Source: Chamaecyparis obtusa
Taxonomy: Eukaryota; Streptophyta; Pinopsida; Cupressales; Cupressaceae
Direction of reading: 5' to 3'
Length of the DNA stretch: 64,000 nucleotides
Assembly (NCBI GenBank): GCA_027943335.1
Contig: BSBK01007038.1
Coordinates: 102,001 to 166,000, forward strand
Shown piece by piece: positions 35,835 through 48,175 of this stretch; position 1 is the first letter of the stretch, and the number at the start of each line of letters is the position of its first letter. The notes beneath the pieces were generated by a model. That model did not search any database and was not told where the DNA came from. It saw nothing but the letters and a program-made list of their open reading frames with translations. The translations under genes were made by a program, and so were the position numbers.

Positions 35835-36274
35835 TTTAGAAAGATATGCTATGATTGGCCCAGGCCGCTGAAAGGTAAGCTCAAAGATACTCATAATAGT
35901 GATGGTAGGGGAAATATATGGAGGATAAGGGAGATGATGGCTAAGGATTTATGCATATGATGGGGTAAGAGGAATGGACGGATATGATATGGAAGGATAG
36001 GGAATAGATATAGGACTTGGATATTGGATAGGGTATTGAATGGTTTGTGTGGGAGTGGGTGGAAATGATGGCAAGATCAACATCAACACACTCCTTGAAA
36101 GGTAGTGTATAGGTGAAGGGAGAATGGATTGTCTAGCATGAGGTTTTGATGTAGGAAGTGATGTGGATTTTGGGAAACAAGGACCCAAAATAGATGGAGG
36201 AGAGAATGGAAGATATTTGGAAGAATATGGAGTGGAAGTCTTTGGAAGCTTGAATGTCAACGTTGATTTTTCTT
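35835..36274 (-). other. Element C internal region just after the gag-like frame
   Basis: Purine-rich plus strand (minus-strand open frame 35949-36260 is Pro/Ser/Tyr-rich and may be decayed coding sequence continuing the gag-like protein). It resumes element C after the A2 insertion. Confidence 0.5.
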
Positions 36275-38139
36275 TTATATTCTAGTCTTTAAGAGGGACT
36301 TGGGAATCCACATAGCTTTTGATTTTTCTTTACGTTTATGTGCTTTTGACCACAATTCTTCCATGATGGATTTAGGAACCCATATTTTCTTTGATTTTAT
36401 TTTTTCCTTGGAGGACCCTTGTGGTCTCTTGATTATTTCCCTTTTCCTTGTAGTCACATGTCGATTAGATAGGACATGGTGATCTTTATATGTAAGTGGA
36501 TTCTTGTATTTCTAATTTTTATGTTGTGCATCCAAATTGCTTCCAAAAGACTTAGGAATTATGGATGAATGAGGCTCATATAACGGGTTTTGATAGATGG
36601 ATGGATAGAAATCTCTCAAGGATGTATGTCTTTGTTGATCTTTAGGTATGGTGGAAGAAATAAATGATGAGCTTGGGGTGAGAGGTATAGTGGATGGAGG
36701 AATATAAGGACCTAAAATGGATGGAAGGGATGAAGGGTTTAGCATTGTGATATAAGGGCCCAAAATGGAAGGACGAGATGAAGGCTTTAGCATTGTGATA
36801 TAAGGGCCCAAAATAGATGGACGAGATGAAGGATTTCCTTTAGGGATATAGGGGCCCAAGATGGATTTGGAAGATAATGAAGGAATATGTTTAGGCTTTA
36901 ATGGAGGTATATAAGGTGTAGGAGGGATATGAGCATCTTTAGAGTGAGTGGTATCACCAAGGCCATCAAGTGTATGGTTTCCTTTGTCCTTGAGAGGCTC
37001 CTTAATAGGAATCATAAGAGCTTGTTGAGGAATATGATCTTGTGAAGGATTAGGATCTTGCAATGGAGGATCAAGAAGGAGAGTGGGATCTTGTGGAGGA
37101 TTAGGATCATGAGGGGAATTAGGGGGAATAGCGTGATCTTGAGAGGGATTGGAATCATGACATGGAGATGAAGGGGTACTTTGATCTTGAATTTGGAGAG
37201 GAATATGTGGTGGAGTGGAAGGGATGGTACGATATCGAGATGGAAGTATATTGTGTAATGTAATGGAAGGAATTACCTAATCTTGATTAGGAATGGCATC
37301 ATGAGGTGGATCAAGAGGGATATGTGGATTTTGAAAAATAAGGGGATCAAGGAGTGGAGGAATGTTTGGATCTAGAGGATGAGAGGAATCTTTGTTATCA
37401 TGCTTTGGGACAATGTCATGACATGTGTGGACTTGTGAGGGTGATGTGATGGAGGGGTTAGCATCTTCAACTTCAATCTCTCCTTTGTCAATGAGGTCTT
37501 GGACACAAATTTTAAACTTTAAGCATTTCTTGATATCATGACCCTTGATGCAATGATAATCATAGTATTCATTTTCATTATACCAAGAAGGTTTGGGTTG
37601 ACTCCCATCAAAGGGAATAGTGTTTGGAAAAACCATCATATTTTTTTCAACAAGTAGGTGGAATATGACATCAAGAGGGTTTGAAAGGGTAGTGTATTGT
37701 CTAGATTTGGGTGATTGTGAAGCTTTGGAGGATTAGGATTATGTGGAGTTTGAAAATTAGGTGGAGGATTGGGCATTGATGGTGGATGAGGATTATGGAT
37801 TTGGAGAAAGGGGGGAGGACATGTGTCTTCAAAGATTTTATTTTTACGTTCATTTTGTAAGCTAAGGATGGTATTTCTAAGATCTTCCAATTCTTGGGAA
37901 AGGTTAAGCATGTGAGAGGAATGATAGGGGTGATGGAGGGAATTATGTATGGATGGAGGATAATGAGGTTGATTTCCCTTGTCAAAGGTAGATGAAGGAT
38001 AAGAAATGTGATATGGATTGGGATTAGATATGAATTGAGGATTGATTTGGTAGGTGGGTTGGATTGGAGGTATAGCTTGAGGATTAGGGTTTGGCACTTT
38101 GGATTCCTCAACCATTTTGTGAAACCAATCCATGTTCAT
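36275..38139 (-). pseudogene. Element C gag-like protein
   Basis: The frame starts MNMDWFHKMVEESKVPN and is Pro/Asn/His-rich, with a short helical segment NLSQELEDLRNTILSLQNER. A frameshift near 37640 moves to a second frame with YYDYHCIKGHDIKKC followed by a QDLIDKGEIEV stretch. This is the CxxH-GH-C zinc-knuckle-like pattern of Tat-type gag proteins, here with Tyr for the first Cys. In-frame stops lie at 37277-37279 and 36512-36514. The C-terminal half carries repeats of SSRPSILGPYITMLK and WVPKS/WIPKS motifs. Gag would form the particle that packages element RNA. No pol follows, so C would depend on another element's enzymes. Confidence 0.68.
36690..36870 (-). repeat. Tandem repeat inside the element C gag-like frame
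   Basis: Four imperfect units of about 54-60 bp (atataagggcccaaaatgga then gatgaagg), encoding the PSILGPYI repeat. The unit length stays a multiple of three. Confidence 0.8.
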
Positions 38140-40392
38140 GATGATTGAATTAGAGATTTTGGATTGGATTAGAGGAAGATGATATAGAGGAATATTTGAA
38201 TTAAGAGTGAAATATTTGATGATAGAAGAAATATGAACTTAGGACTAGGAGCAAGTTTGGACTTTGATTTAAAAGGGCAGGGCCTCAAGGATATTTTGAT
38301 ATGATTAGATGATGGATTTGATTGATTTAGAGGGAAATGCCTCAAGAATTTTGATTGATTTGATTTTGGATTTGTGAGGGCAGGGCCTCAAAGTTGGATT
38401 TGATTTGATTTTTAAGATGATTAGAGGCCAAGATTATGATGGTGCTCCTAAGCCAAAAGTGGAAGATCGGAAGATGGTGTGGATAAGACTTGGATTAAGA
38501 ATGGATGAAACAGAAGGATAGATTAGGGATTTTTGAAGTCAAGTTGAATGGATGATGTGATTGATTTGGATGATAGGAGACATATGGATTAAATTAGAAT
38601 ATAGAAAGCAATAGTGCAATGTGCATGTTCAAAAAGATTTTCACAAGTCTCAACACAATTTAAGATATATCAAGCACATTCTACCTAAGGTCAAAAGGGG
38701 GGTGTTCCAACCTTTGCTCACAACTTGATGCTCTTAGCCCCACAATTAAGTGGTTGAATGGCCTTTCCTAGGACTATGGAAGTTATGGATCAATTGGAAA
38801 AGAACAATTCTCATGGCGCATGTCTTTCCATATTGCCATATTCAAGCTTTAGCATCCAAGGGAACACATATGGTGAGTATCTTGGGGTGATCTGGGTAAG
38901 TCCACTTGGATCAATCCTTGCACAAAGGAAGTCACATGGCTAAAATGGTTGGCCTCTAAGTCCTTAGGTGTCTATTAAGGTCCTCCGTTCATGACTATCC
39001 CCTGTAGTTCTGCAAGCAGAATTAAGGCCTATAGCTCTAAAAGCATCCAAAAAGTATAGTCTCACAAGCAAGATTAAGACCTCTTGGCCCTATACTAGAT
39101 GAATGTACTTCCCTTTTAAACAAGTGCCCAATCAAATGTAGTCTTGCTTAGCAAGAGTTAGGCAACTAGGCCCTACACATGAAGAAACATTAGAAGTAGA
39201 AATAGTCATGTCTTCCCTCTCTTTGGATTGAAGGAAGAATTTGATTATAGTGGGGTGGAGTAGCTGGGTTTTCTTGTTCTCCATTTAGGTCATTCCCAAA
39301 AGATTACTCTCTTGGCAGGCCCTCTAAAGGTAAATGCAAGAAAAGTAAGATGGATAGCTAATGGAGGTCAAGTTTTTTGGTTTTCCATAAGGAAAAGAGA
39401 ATACTCTCCTACTCCATAGTTTCTCCCAAACACATCAAGCACATGTTCATTTACCCAAGATTCCTTTCTAATGACCAAATTAAGTAGGTCAAGATTTTTG
39501 ATTTCCCCTTAAAGAGGAAAGAGCATACTCTCCTACTACCCAATGAAATCAAAAGAAATGAACCTTACTAATTAAACTAGGTGCCTATAAAAATAAACTT
39601 AAGCTAGACACAATGTTTTCTTGAACCTCCAAGGCAACCTACAAAACCAATGAATTAGTAGTCTCAAATCTTTTCAAGATCTTCAAACAACGTCCTACAA
39701 AAAAAATTGATTAGCAGTCTCAAAATGTCTTAATCTTGGTCAAACATTTTACAAAACCATTGTTAGAAGACATAAAATATTAGAGATTTTCAATAAAATC
39801 CAATCATGCATTGATCAATGTGCAAATAAAATGCAAAACTCATCACAACATTTTTATTTTTTTGCATTTGACCTAGTCAACAAGATTTGATATTTTCTCT
39901 ATGATTTCGGCCACAAAAATTAAAATGCAAAACAAAGACCCCAGCTAAAAAATAGAGAGCTTTCCAAAAATGTAAATATTTTGGAAAAATTCCTTAATTT
40001 GTGCCCTAAGAACCTGATTTATCAAAATAGACCAGCTTTCAAAGATTAACTTTTTGAGCCCTATTCATGCATCAAAATAAAAAACACAAAGAATGTACCC
40101 TGTGTAAAATTCTCATACCTTTCCACAAATGTAAAAATTTCTGCAAAATATGGAGATTTGCAACTAGAAATGAATTTTCATTGAAAATCATAAAAAAATT
40201 ATAACTCTTGAAAAATTATTAGAAAAATATGTTCTTCAGACTGAGATATAATATGATGATCCCCCACCTACAAAAAAAAAATTCAGACCCAAACTCCCAA
40301 CCATTCGAAAGATATGATCAAATCTTTCAAAAAACCCTAGATTTTTATCTTCAACTCAAAAATCTTCAAAAGTGTAGATCCAATAGGGAAGT
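38140..40392 (-). other. Element C 5' leader
   Basis: Non-coding sequence between the gag-like start and the primer site. The first 500 bp are rich in gattgatt/ggattt words with a repeated agggcagggcctcaa motif (near 38275 and 38377). The part toward 40380 is A-rich. No supported gene. Confidence 0.65.
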
Positions 40393-40412
40393 GGGTCCCA
40401 CCGGGTGTGCCA
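40393..40412 (-). other. Element C primer-binding site
   Basis: On the minus strand TGGCACACCCGGTGGGACC follows the LTR end by three T residues. Starting with TGG it fits a tRNA 3' CCA end. It most resembles the tRNA-Lys type site (TGGCGCCCACCGTGGGG) but differs at several places, so the tRNA is uncertain. Confidence 0.75.
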
Positions 40413-40415
40413 AAA

Positions 40416-41579
40416 TGTATGCAATGAAAATGTAGACCTATTTGCTGCAAATACAAAACACCAAAACACCAAACAAAACCACATTAGATGTTAGTCATGT
40501 CAAATGCAACAAAATAAGTAAAGGGCACCCAAAGCCTTGTTTGATTTTCTCTTTGAGATTATGTGGGTATGCTCTCCAACACAAATGAAATGCAAAACTA
40601 TGGGAAGCAAGCTAGATGATGGTGAAGGAGTTGAGAGCAAGTATGAGAAACTTGTCCCAAGCTTCACAAATGATAAATGATTAAGATTGATGCAAGACTA
40701 TGATAATGATAATGTAACAAGATTAAGATCTAAGATGAATGAAATATGATTAAGAAGCTATGCTAAAGATGCAACAAGATCTAGATTAAAAATAAGATTA
40801 GAATGCAAAGAAAAGAACTAGAACTAGAATGATTAAGAATGAGCTAGAAGATGCAAGAGCTAAGAGATTAAGAAGAAATAAGAACTTAGAAGAATTTTTT
40901 AACTTTAGAAGGATTAGCCTAAAATGAGGAGTGAGGCCTCCTTTTATAGAAAATGAAAAGAATTGGACGATGGAGATTAAGAGGCAAAAGAATGAGTGGC
41001 TAGGATTAAAGGTTAGGTAGGGTTTGGAAAAGATGAAGAGGCAAAAAGAAATGTGTGGATAGGATTAAGAGGCAAAAGGTGAAGTGGCAAAAGTCAAACT
41101 TCACTTTTAGAGGGAAAAAGAAATTTAAAAATGATTGGTGGAGAGAAAAGATGGAGAGGTGGCCACCTTGGAAAAGGTGATTGTGCACATGTTTAGAGGT
41201 AATCCACCTTTTAATCAAGATTAGAGGAATATTTAGAAAAAGGTATGCATAGGAAAAAGAGAAAAGGAATTAAATTAAAATAAATTTAATTTAATCATGG
41301 TTTAGAAGAACTTTAGGCTAGTAGAGGAATAAAATAAATAAGATTTATTTTATAAAGGGAAATGGAGGGATAATATATTAAATTTAATTTAATATATTAT
41401 AGTATTTTTTAAAAATTTAAATACAAAGGGAAAATGAATTTATTTGATTAAAGTAAATTTAATTAAATAAATAAAAGAATATAACAATTATAGTCAATTA
41501 ATAAAATTAACCATAATGTTAAGGGAAAATATTAATAAAAATTAATATTAGTGTGAACAGACAATTTTAGGTGTCTACA
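40416..41579 (-). repeat. Element C 5' LTR (1164 bp)
   Basis: It matches 2902-4108 and ends GGTGTCTACA, followed by the catgg duplication at 41580-41584. Confidence 0.93.
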
Positions 41580-42127
41580 CATGGTGTCTCTTTTTCATTC
41601 CTATAGCATCTTAGTGCACATGCCCTAAGCATAGCGCCTTTTAGAGGTGTTTGACTGAGTGCATATATGCATGCTTGTAAATATTATGGTACCATACATT
41701 ATTTAGATCCATTGGATCTAACCCCCATCTCTTCTTCTCTTCTCTGCGGGTTCAAGATCCTAGGAGCACATTGGACATGATTGGATCAAGAGTCCATTAC
41801 CAGGCAATGTCTGGTACCCTTGTATTTATTTTCATCATTTCATGTATGTCTGTACTCATTCATGCAATTCTGAAAATGGCTATGCTCACAGCTTGTGTGA
41901 GCTCAAATGAATGATCTCCTTAGTTCTTTCCTTTTGGTACAATACATTTAAGACATTTGCACATATACATGTAAACTTTTAGATGTAGATCATTTATTTT
42001 TCCTTTCGTGTATCTTACTATAAAATGAACACAAATTTAAGAAAGATCACCTAATAATCCAAACTAGAGTGCAGTAGTCCCACTTAGTAACTAGGTCCCC
42101 AAAAGAATGAGTTAAAATATGATAACA
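41580..42127 (-). mobile_element. Element A1 left LTR, second part
   Basis: It resumes the A1 LTR after element C (catggtgtctctttttcatt...) and matches 60888-61436. It ends atgataaca. The first five bases are the right copy of the C target-site duplication. Confidence 0.92.
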
Positions 42128-42526
42128 TTCTGGCAACCTCAACTGAGTGCTTGTTTGCTAAGCACCTGGAACAATTTCCTTTAAATCCATTGGGCATAGA
42201 GTCTCTCAATCTAGAACTAAACTTGGCTCCCAAAAAAACCTTCCTTCTCTCCAACAAAACTGAAACTAACTGCCTGAGACAGACTGCTTTGGCTTATTGC
42301 TAACTAAAACCAAACTCAAAACTGAAAGTTGAAAGCAAACTTGTGTTGAAACACTTAGGGAACACATAAAACAAAAACTTCTACTCTACCCTACTCTAAC
42401 CAGTATCAACAAACTGGTCAAACAAATCCATTGACTGGACTATTGAAATAACTCCCCATCCTCAGGGTATTATGCTTTGCACATTTGGTGCCAACATGGA
42501 GAGTATGGAAAAACATACTGAACTAC

Positions 42527-43453
42527 CTAGCATATCAACTTTTGAAATTGGTAGTCCAGATTTCTAACCTTGATTAGATCATAGGTGTTGTCCTCCCAGG
42601 GAGTCTGATAAGGTTGAATAAGCTCCTGGTCACCAAGGAATGGACTTCTGACATCACCCTCCATTGAATCCTTGAGTATGCATGTCCCACTTGACCCCAC
42701 CTGAGCTAGATATCTGATAGGACACCCCCTTGAGCATACGAATCCAAGCTTTTGTGTGCTGATTGTCCTTTCTTGTTCAACATGTTTCTTATGAATGACC
42801 TTTTCATGATGATAAAAAATCTGCCCCTCCATGATGGCTTCACATACCATTTCTTCTTCTGTAGTTAGAGGATCATCCTCTTCTTCAGTTGTAAAATCCA
42901 ATAGCTCATCAAATCTATCAAATTGCATCATTGGTTCTTCCTCATTGTCTAGGAAACATGATCCCTGAGAGTCATCCACCACTTTATTGCAGATAGGTTT
43001 AGATTCTATAACTGGAACAACATTAACCTCTTGAAATGAAAAGTCTTCCTTAAGAACATGCATGTTATTATCTATTTCAGGAAGATGAGGAACACAAATA
43101 AGAGCTGACCATAAAGCATTTATCATAGAGTCAAAATCTTCTTGATGTCCTAAGTTAGCAACTATATCCTCTTTCTTATCACAATCAGTGAGCTCAACTA
43201 GTAAATCTTGCACTACCTCATCTTGCTCAATATAAGAAGGCATCTCCTCAAATAAATCAGTTAGGATCTCACCTTCTTCACTTACTCCCTGACCTTCTCA
43301 TTGCTGCTCTAATTCATCAACATGTAGAAAATCTACTTGTTCCTCATGATCATCATGAAAGAGAGCACCTAAAAGACAAGATTCATTCTCTTCCTGGTGG
43401 CCTAAAATTCTATGAGGTGTAGGGGTCTCCTTAGGAATTGGCTCATAGGGCTT
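42527..43453 (-). pseudogene. Family A internal protein, A1 copy, C-terminal half
   Basis: A 238-codon open frame (42527-43243) begins MPSYIEQDEVVQDLLVELTD, runs through a very acidic stretch (FDELLDFTTEEEDDPL) and a CPIRYLAQVGSSGT block to a stop. Upstream, 43298-43453 encodes the preceding LGALFHDDHEEQVDFLHVDE part. These match A2 at 30400-31270, where more stops have accumulated. This is the best-preserved copy of this protein in the window. Element B splits it from its N-terminal half at 56257. The function is unknown. Confidence 0.68.
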
Positions 43454-43458
43454 AATCT
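43454..43458. repeat. Target-site duplication of element B (aatct; right copy 56252-56256)
   Basis: aatct flanks both ends exactly. Removing B restores the family A sequence agggctt...ggatgggctc, seen uninterrupted and inverted in A2 near 30325-30352. Confidence 0.93.
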
Positions 43459-44723
43459 TGTGTGTGAATTTTGTACCTAGCTGTAGACACAACACTTTAG
43501 TAAAACATTAGAGGTTAGCAGAAATCAAAATCTGACAAATAATTGAAACTAAGCTAACCAAGCAATTTACTGCCTTCTAGTAGGTGTGAGTATGATGTTC
43601 TCATATTGGAATCGAGATCAATGACAATGCAACACCTAAATGAAGGATTTGGATGCAAAATATGAAAGACTATATGAATGCAGATTATTCTATAGTTTTA
43701 TATTTTCTATGCAATAATATGAAAACTATATGAATCTAAGCTAAATGAATGAAATTTAGATTGAAAATGATATGCAGATTTATGTAAGAATGCTATGAAT
43801 GAATATGAATGCAAAGCTATGATATAAAAACTATGAATTATGAATTGATCTCACAAAGTCACCTATCGCAAAAGCTTGATTCTTCATATGTAATTTCACC
43901 AAAGTCATTGTGCAAATTCAAGAGATGTTAATGTGAAGAGCTGAGCCTTGATTTTATAGAAATCTAGGGCTTTGAGGATGCAGGAGAAAAACCATAAATC
44001 ACTCTTGATAAATTTAGGTTGATTTTTGAGTTATCAAGAAATCAGAGATAATTAACTCACAAAAATCATTCAAAAGCAGTGTTTAACTCAAAATAGAGTT
44101 TAGATCAGATTTCAACTCATCATCAGATGTTGAGTTTTAATTTTAAAATTGATTGTTAATTTCTAGTTGTCTGCTTTTCTGATTGTGCATGATTTAATTA
44201 TAAATTAATTTAGAAATAAAGCGATTTATTCTCAACTTAACTGATTTTTGAATGAAAACAATTGATTTATGGGTTAATCAATTATTAAATCAAACTTTAT
44301 TCAAAAACTATATTATTAAATATTGACAACTGGCACGAATTAATTAAATAAGAATTTAATCAATTAGTAATGAGATTTTAGATTTATTGTCAAAATTAAA
44401 TAATACAATTTAGGAATAATTTAATTAAATTTAATTAAATAATTAAGTGGAAGTATTAAATCTAATTAATTAAATATTCATAATATTCAATTAATCCAAC
44501 TTTAGGATAAATAGAATTTATCACCAAATAATAATTAAATTAAAAATAATTAGGATAAATAGTAATATTGCTAGGAATATTCCCTGATGCAGAATTTAGA
44601 ATAAAATCAATTAGGATTCAATAATGTGCAGATGTGCCTTAGGTTAGGACTTTGATGTCGATTTTTTTCAATTTGAAGATGTAGGAGGTTAATGAACCTA
44701 TAGCCCATTTTTGGGGTATTACA
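43459..44723 (-). repeat. Element B 3' LTR (1265 bp)
   Basis: It pairs with 54972-56251. Over the first roughly 235 bp I count ten differences, all transitions. The distal half is AT-rich. Confidence 0.93.
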
Positions 44724-44739
44724 TTTTACCCCTCTTTGA
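44724..44739 (-). other. Element B polypurine tract
   Basis: On the minus strand TCAAAGAGGGGTAAAA immediately precedes the LTR start TGTAATACCCC. It differs from element C's tract by one base. Confidence 0.88.
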
Positions 44740-47054
44740 TTCACTGTGCAAAGCATAGTGGTTCAAAGAATAGTCTATGTCTGATATATATGTATGAAAT
44801 TGATTTGATAGAAACATTAACCGATTCCAAGATAGAAATCGATTGAAAGATTTCAAGATGTAAGATGTAAGTTTTAAGATTTTAGGTTCTGATTGACCAA
44901 GATAATGTTAACTATAGCAACAATGAACTGGTGATTACGAAAAAGTGTCAAAATGCCTGATTCTAAACCTTATGGTTGTGAAGAAGTGAGTGACCAATTC
45001 CAGACCTGATTGTCCTCAAAAGAATCATATTGGTATCACATCGTGAACCCATTAGTTATGAAGAACCAAGGAAATGACGCTAATGAACCGATAGTTGTGA
45101 AAAACTAATACAGTTTACAATATAGATTTAGGATACCGGATTGATATGGATCTCGATGAATCTGATATGCCCCAAGGATCAATAGATTTTCCCCAAGTGA
45201 CGAGGACTTTAGATGAATCAACAACTAGACGTGGTTGTTGTCTTGATTACTAAGAGAGATTTGATTTGTAAATTTGAGTTACGGACTTTGAATGATGTGC
45301 AATACCATGTCCCCTTCAGGATGAAAATTGAAATCTGATAAGAAAAGTCAGTGTTATATGGTTTAGAAGCATGTTAATTGATTTGAGAAGTGGTTATACA
45401 CGTTCAAGAATGTGTTTTGCATCGTTTAGAGGTCCTGTAGACCAAGTTTGACTAGGTTTAACCATGAGTTGGCCATGGGTGACCAAGTTGAAATTTTGAT
45501 CGTTTGATGTAAGATAAATCAGTTAAGTTGAAAAATGGATTTCTGTGATGATTGAAGGTCGATTATGCAAGCAGTTAATAATATAAATGATTTCAAATTT
45601 TGATTTTCATCGCAAAAATGGATTCTACTTGCTACTTCATTGGAGGGACCTTCATACAATGCTCAGTCATTGTGTCATGTGTAGCATTTTTGTTTTTGAA
45701 GAATCATTTGAGTGTCAAGCAATTTGTGAGAACATGCAAATATGAAAAGTGCAAAATGAAATGCAAACCTAAGACCTAGGACCTAGTCATTGATCATGTG
45801 TCGATTTGTTATCGTCATTGAACTTTTTATGTAACTAGATAAATCAATACAACATCCACTGGCCAAACAACCATGGACAAATGAATATTGATTTTATTTT
45901 AAGAATGTCAAATTAGATATAAGCACCAAGGTGCAAACGCCAGGATGACTTGAATATCATGTCCATTTTGATATAGCAATTTGTATAAGCATCAAAACAT
46001 AAATGTCGTGATGACCAGAATATGCCTTGCATAACAAACACATCAAGCAGTCAAGAGATCATTCTAATTCCAATGTGAATTACCCGTAGTGACCCTTTAT
46101 CGTTCACATCCTTAGGTAAGATCATGTTTCACAGAAAGAGTAAGAACTCACTAGAAAAGCAATTGCTAGATCAAACTTCCTTAAATTTTTTGGGTATCAA
46201 TGGTCGAGGTACTCATGGCCATCCAATTTGAGATAGAGACTCTTACAGACAGACACCATTTCAATCTAGAATTTCCAAAGTTGTTAGATTTTCACATACA
46301 AGCAGAAAATAAAGAAAAGATTATGCTCCCAGTCATCACTCTCTAAATCCTATAAAGGACATCATCAAAGAGCTTGAAAGGACATAATATTCAAAAATCT
46401 CAATGCGAATCAATAAGCATACAAGGAGATAAAATCATGTAAAAGCATAGATTGTTTTCAGTTTGTGTTATTGTTTGATTGCGTTGTTGTCGATGCAAAA
46501 TCCTTTCTGGAGAGGAGACTGATTGACTGACTCAGATGAAGCTTCAAAGGACTCTATCTGGATATGACACATCTAAGATACATCGGAGGCCATACGATAT
46601 GACTTTGATTTCCCCCAAGTTTGAACATTGATAGGATATAGATGCTTGAGCTGATTGGTATACGGACCGACTTATTGAAAATAGGAATGCAAAAACAAAC
46701 TGGGAGATACATACAAACTAAAGCAAGATTGAAAGCTGGGAAAGACCAAGATTGCACTGATAGATGGAGCATTTTGAACAAGTGGCACCCATTTTCCAAG
46801 TTTTCACCATCTTGGTAGAGATTCTATTTTTTCTACCAAGGCACCTATTTCCAGGTTTTCACCAAGGCACTTTTTCTTTTTCTCATTTGTTTGTATTTTT
46901 CATTTTTTCAATTTTTTTGTACTTTTGATATTTTTTTATTTTTTTGTGAATCATCAAGGTGCCCATTGCTAGGTTTTCACCAAGATGTTCATTTTTTCAA
47001 GACTTTTTCAGATTTTTATAAATTTTTCAAAAAAATTTGCAAAGATTGAATGTC
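44740..47054 (-). other. Element B 3' non-coding region
   Basis: About 2.3 kb between the integrase stop and the polypurine tract with no coding potential that I trust. It includes a T-rich stretch (46865-47035) and three repeats of a motif around caaggtgcc-att-ccaggttttcacc (46785-46985) that also occurs in element C near 5960-6025. Confidence 0.65.
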
Positions 47055-48175
47055 TTAGGCGTAGAATTTCTTCAGATGGAGAACATTGATTGGTTCTCGA
47101 AGCTGTTCAACTTCATTCATTGAGAGTTGATAGGCACTAGAGCCAAAAGTAGCAATAATTACAAAGGGACCCAGCTAGTTGGGTTCAAACTTCCCCTTGC
47201 GTTCTCTATGTGATTGATTTTTGGGATTCTCTCTCAAGACTAAATCACCAACCTAAAATTCTTTGTGTCTGACTTTCTTGTTGTATCCTCTAGACATTCT
47301 TTTCTAATATACTCCGAGATGGTCAGACACTGCTTGTCTACGCTCATCTAGTAATTCAATTTCTTGGAACCTAGACACTCTGCAGTCATCATCAGTTACT
47401 AGACCATGAATTCTGATTCTTAGTGATGGGATTTCAACCTCAATAGGCAGTACCACTTCAGACCCATAAACTAAAGCGAATGGTGTAGCACCAGTGGGTG
47501 TCCTAATACTTGTTCTATGGGCTTAGAGAGCTGGATTGATCATGAGATGCCAGTCTCTTCCCATTTTATTAACTGTTCGGTGCAAGATTTCCAATAGATT
47601 CTTATTAGAAGCCTCTTCTTGTCCATTCCCTTGAGGATAGTAGATAGATGACCAATGTTGTGTAATCTTGAATTTGGCATATAGATCATCTAAGTCTTTG
47701 TTCTTGAATTGTCCACCATTATCTGTGACTATAGAATGTGGAATACCATACCGGCATATGATGTAGTTCAAAATGAACATAGATATTTTTTTTCTAGTTG
47801 GTTGAGTTAAAGGATCTGCTTCTACCCATTTCATGAAATAGTCTGTAGTTGTTATTATATGGGTATGTCCATTAGATGAATGAGGATGTATGGATCCTAT
47901 AAGATCAAATGCCCATTGGTGAAAAGGCCATTATGTAGTGAAGGGAATTAGATCTCTCCCTAGAGCATGAATTAAGTTTCCATGTACTTGGCACTTTTGA
48001 CAGTTCTTAGCAAATTTGATAGACTCTTTCTCCATTTCCAACCAATAGTACCCAGCCCTAATAAGTTTTCAGGCTAGCGTTAAACAGTTCGAGTGTGACC
48101 CACAAATGCCATCATGGACTTCCTCTAATGCACATTGAGACTCTTCCCATTCTAAACATATAAGTAGCATACCAT
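47055..48175 (-). pseudogene. Element B integrase
   Basis: Integrase inserts the element cDNA into the host chromosome. The zinc-binding HHCC domain is readable (EVHDGICGSH ... CQKCQ). The catalytic core has all three acidic residues: WAFDLIG, then IVTDNGGQF, then GNGQEEASNKNLLEI. The C-terminal part reads GKFEPNWLGPFVI and ends KFYA-stop at 47055. No chromodomain is seen, which fits Tat-like elements. Stops interrupt it near 48087, 47933, 47524 and in the C-terminal part. The longest open piece is 47523-47834. Its N-terminus follows the RT stub almost at once because of the deletion. Confidence 0.85.

Larger units (their letters stand above)
2902..41579 (-). mobile_element. Element C: non-autonomous Ty3/gypsy-like LTR retrotransposon (interrupted by A2)
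   Basis: Element C is bounded by two direct LTRs (2902-4108 and 40416-41579) with TGTA...TACA ends and a perfect 5-bp duplication (catgg). The polypurine tract lies next to the left LTR and the primer-binding site next to the right LTR, so the element reads on the minus strand. Its own sequence is interrupted at 6142-35829 by element A2. Once that is removed the internal region is about 6.6 kb and contains a gag-like reading frame but no protease, reverse transcriptase or integrase that I can recognise. I infer that it is non-autonomous and moved in trans. Confidence 0.9.

Noticed and set aside
47523..47834. Free-standing integrase gene of a host (domesticated transposase)
   Set aside because: It is in order with gag and protease on the same strand inside element B's LTRs and is flanked by stops, so it is a pol fragment and not a domesticated gene.
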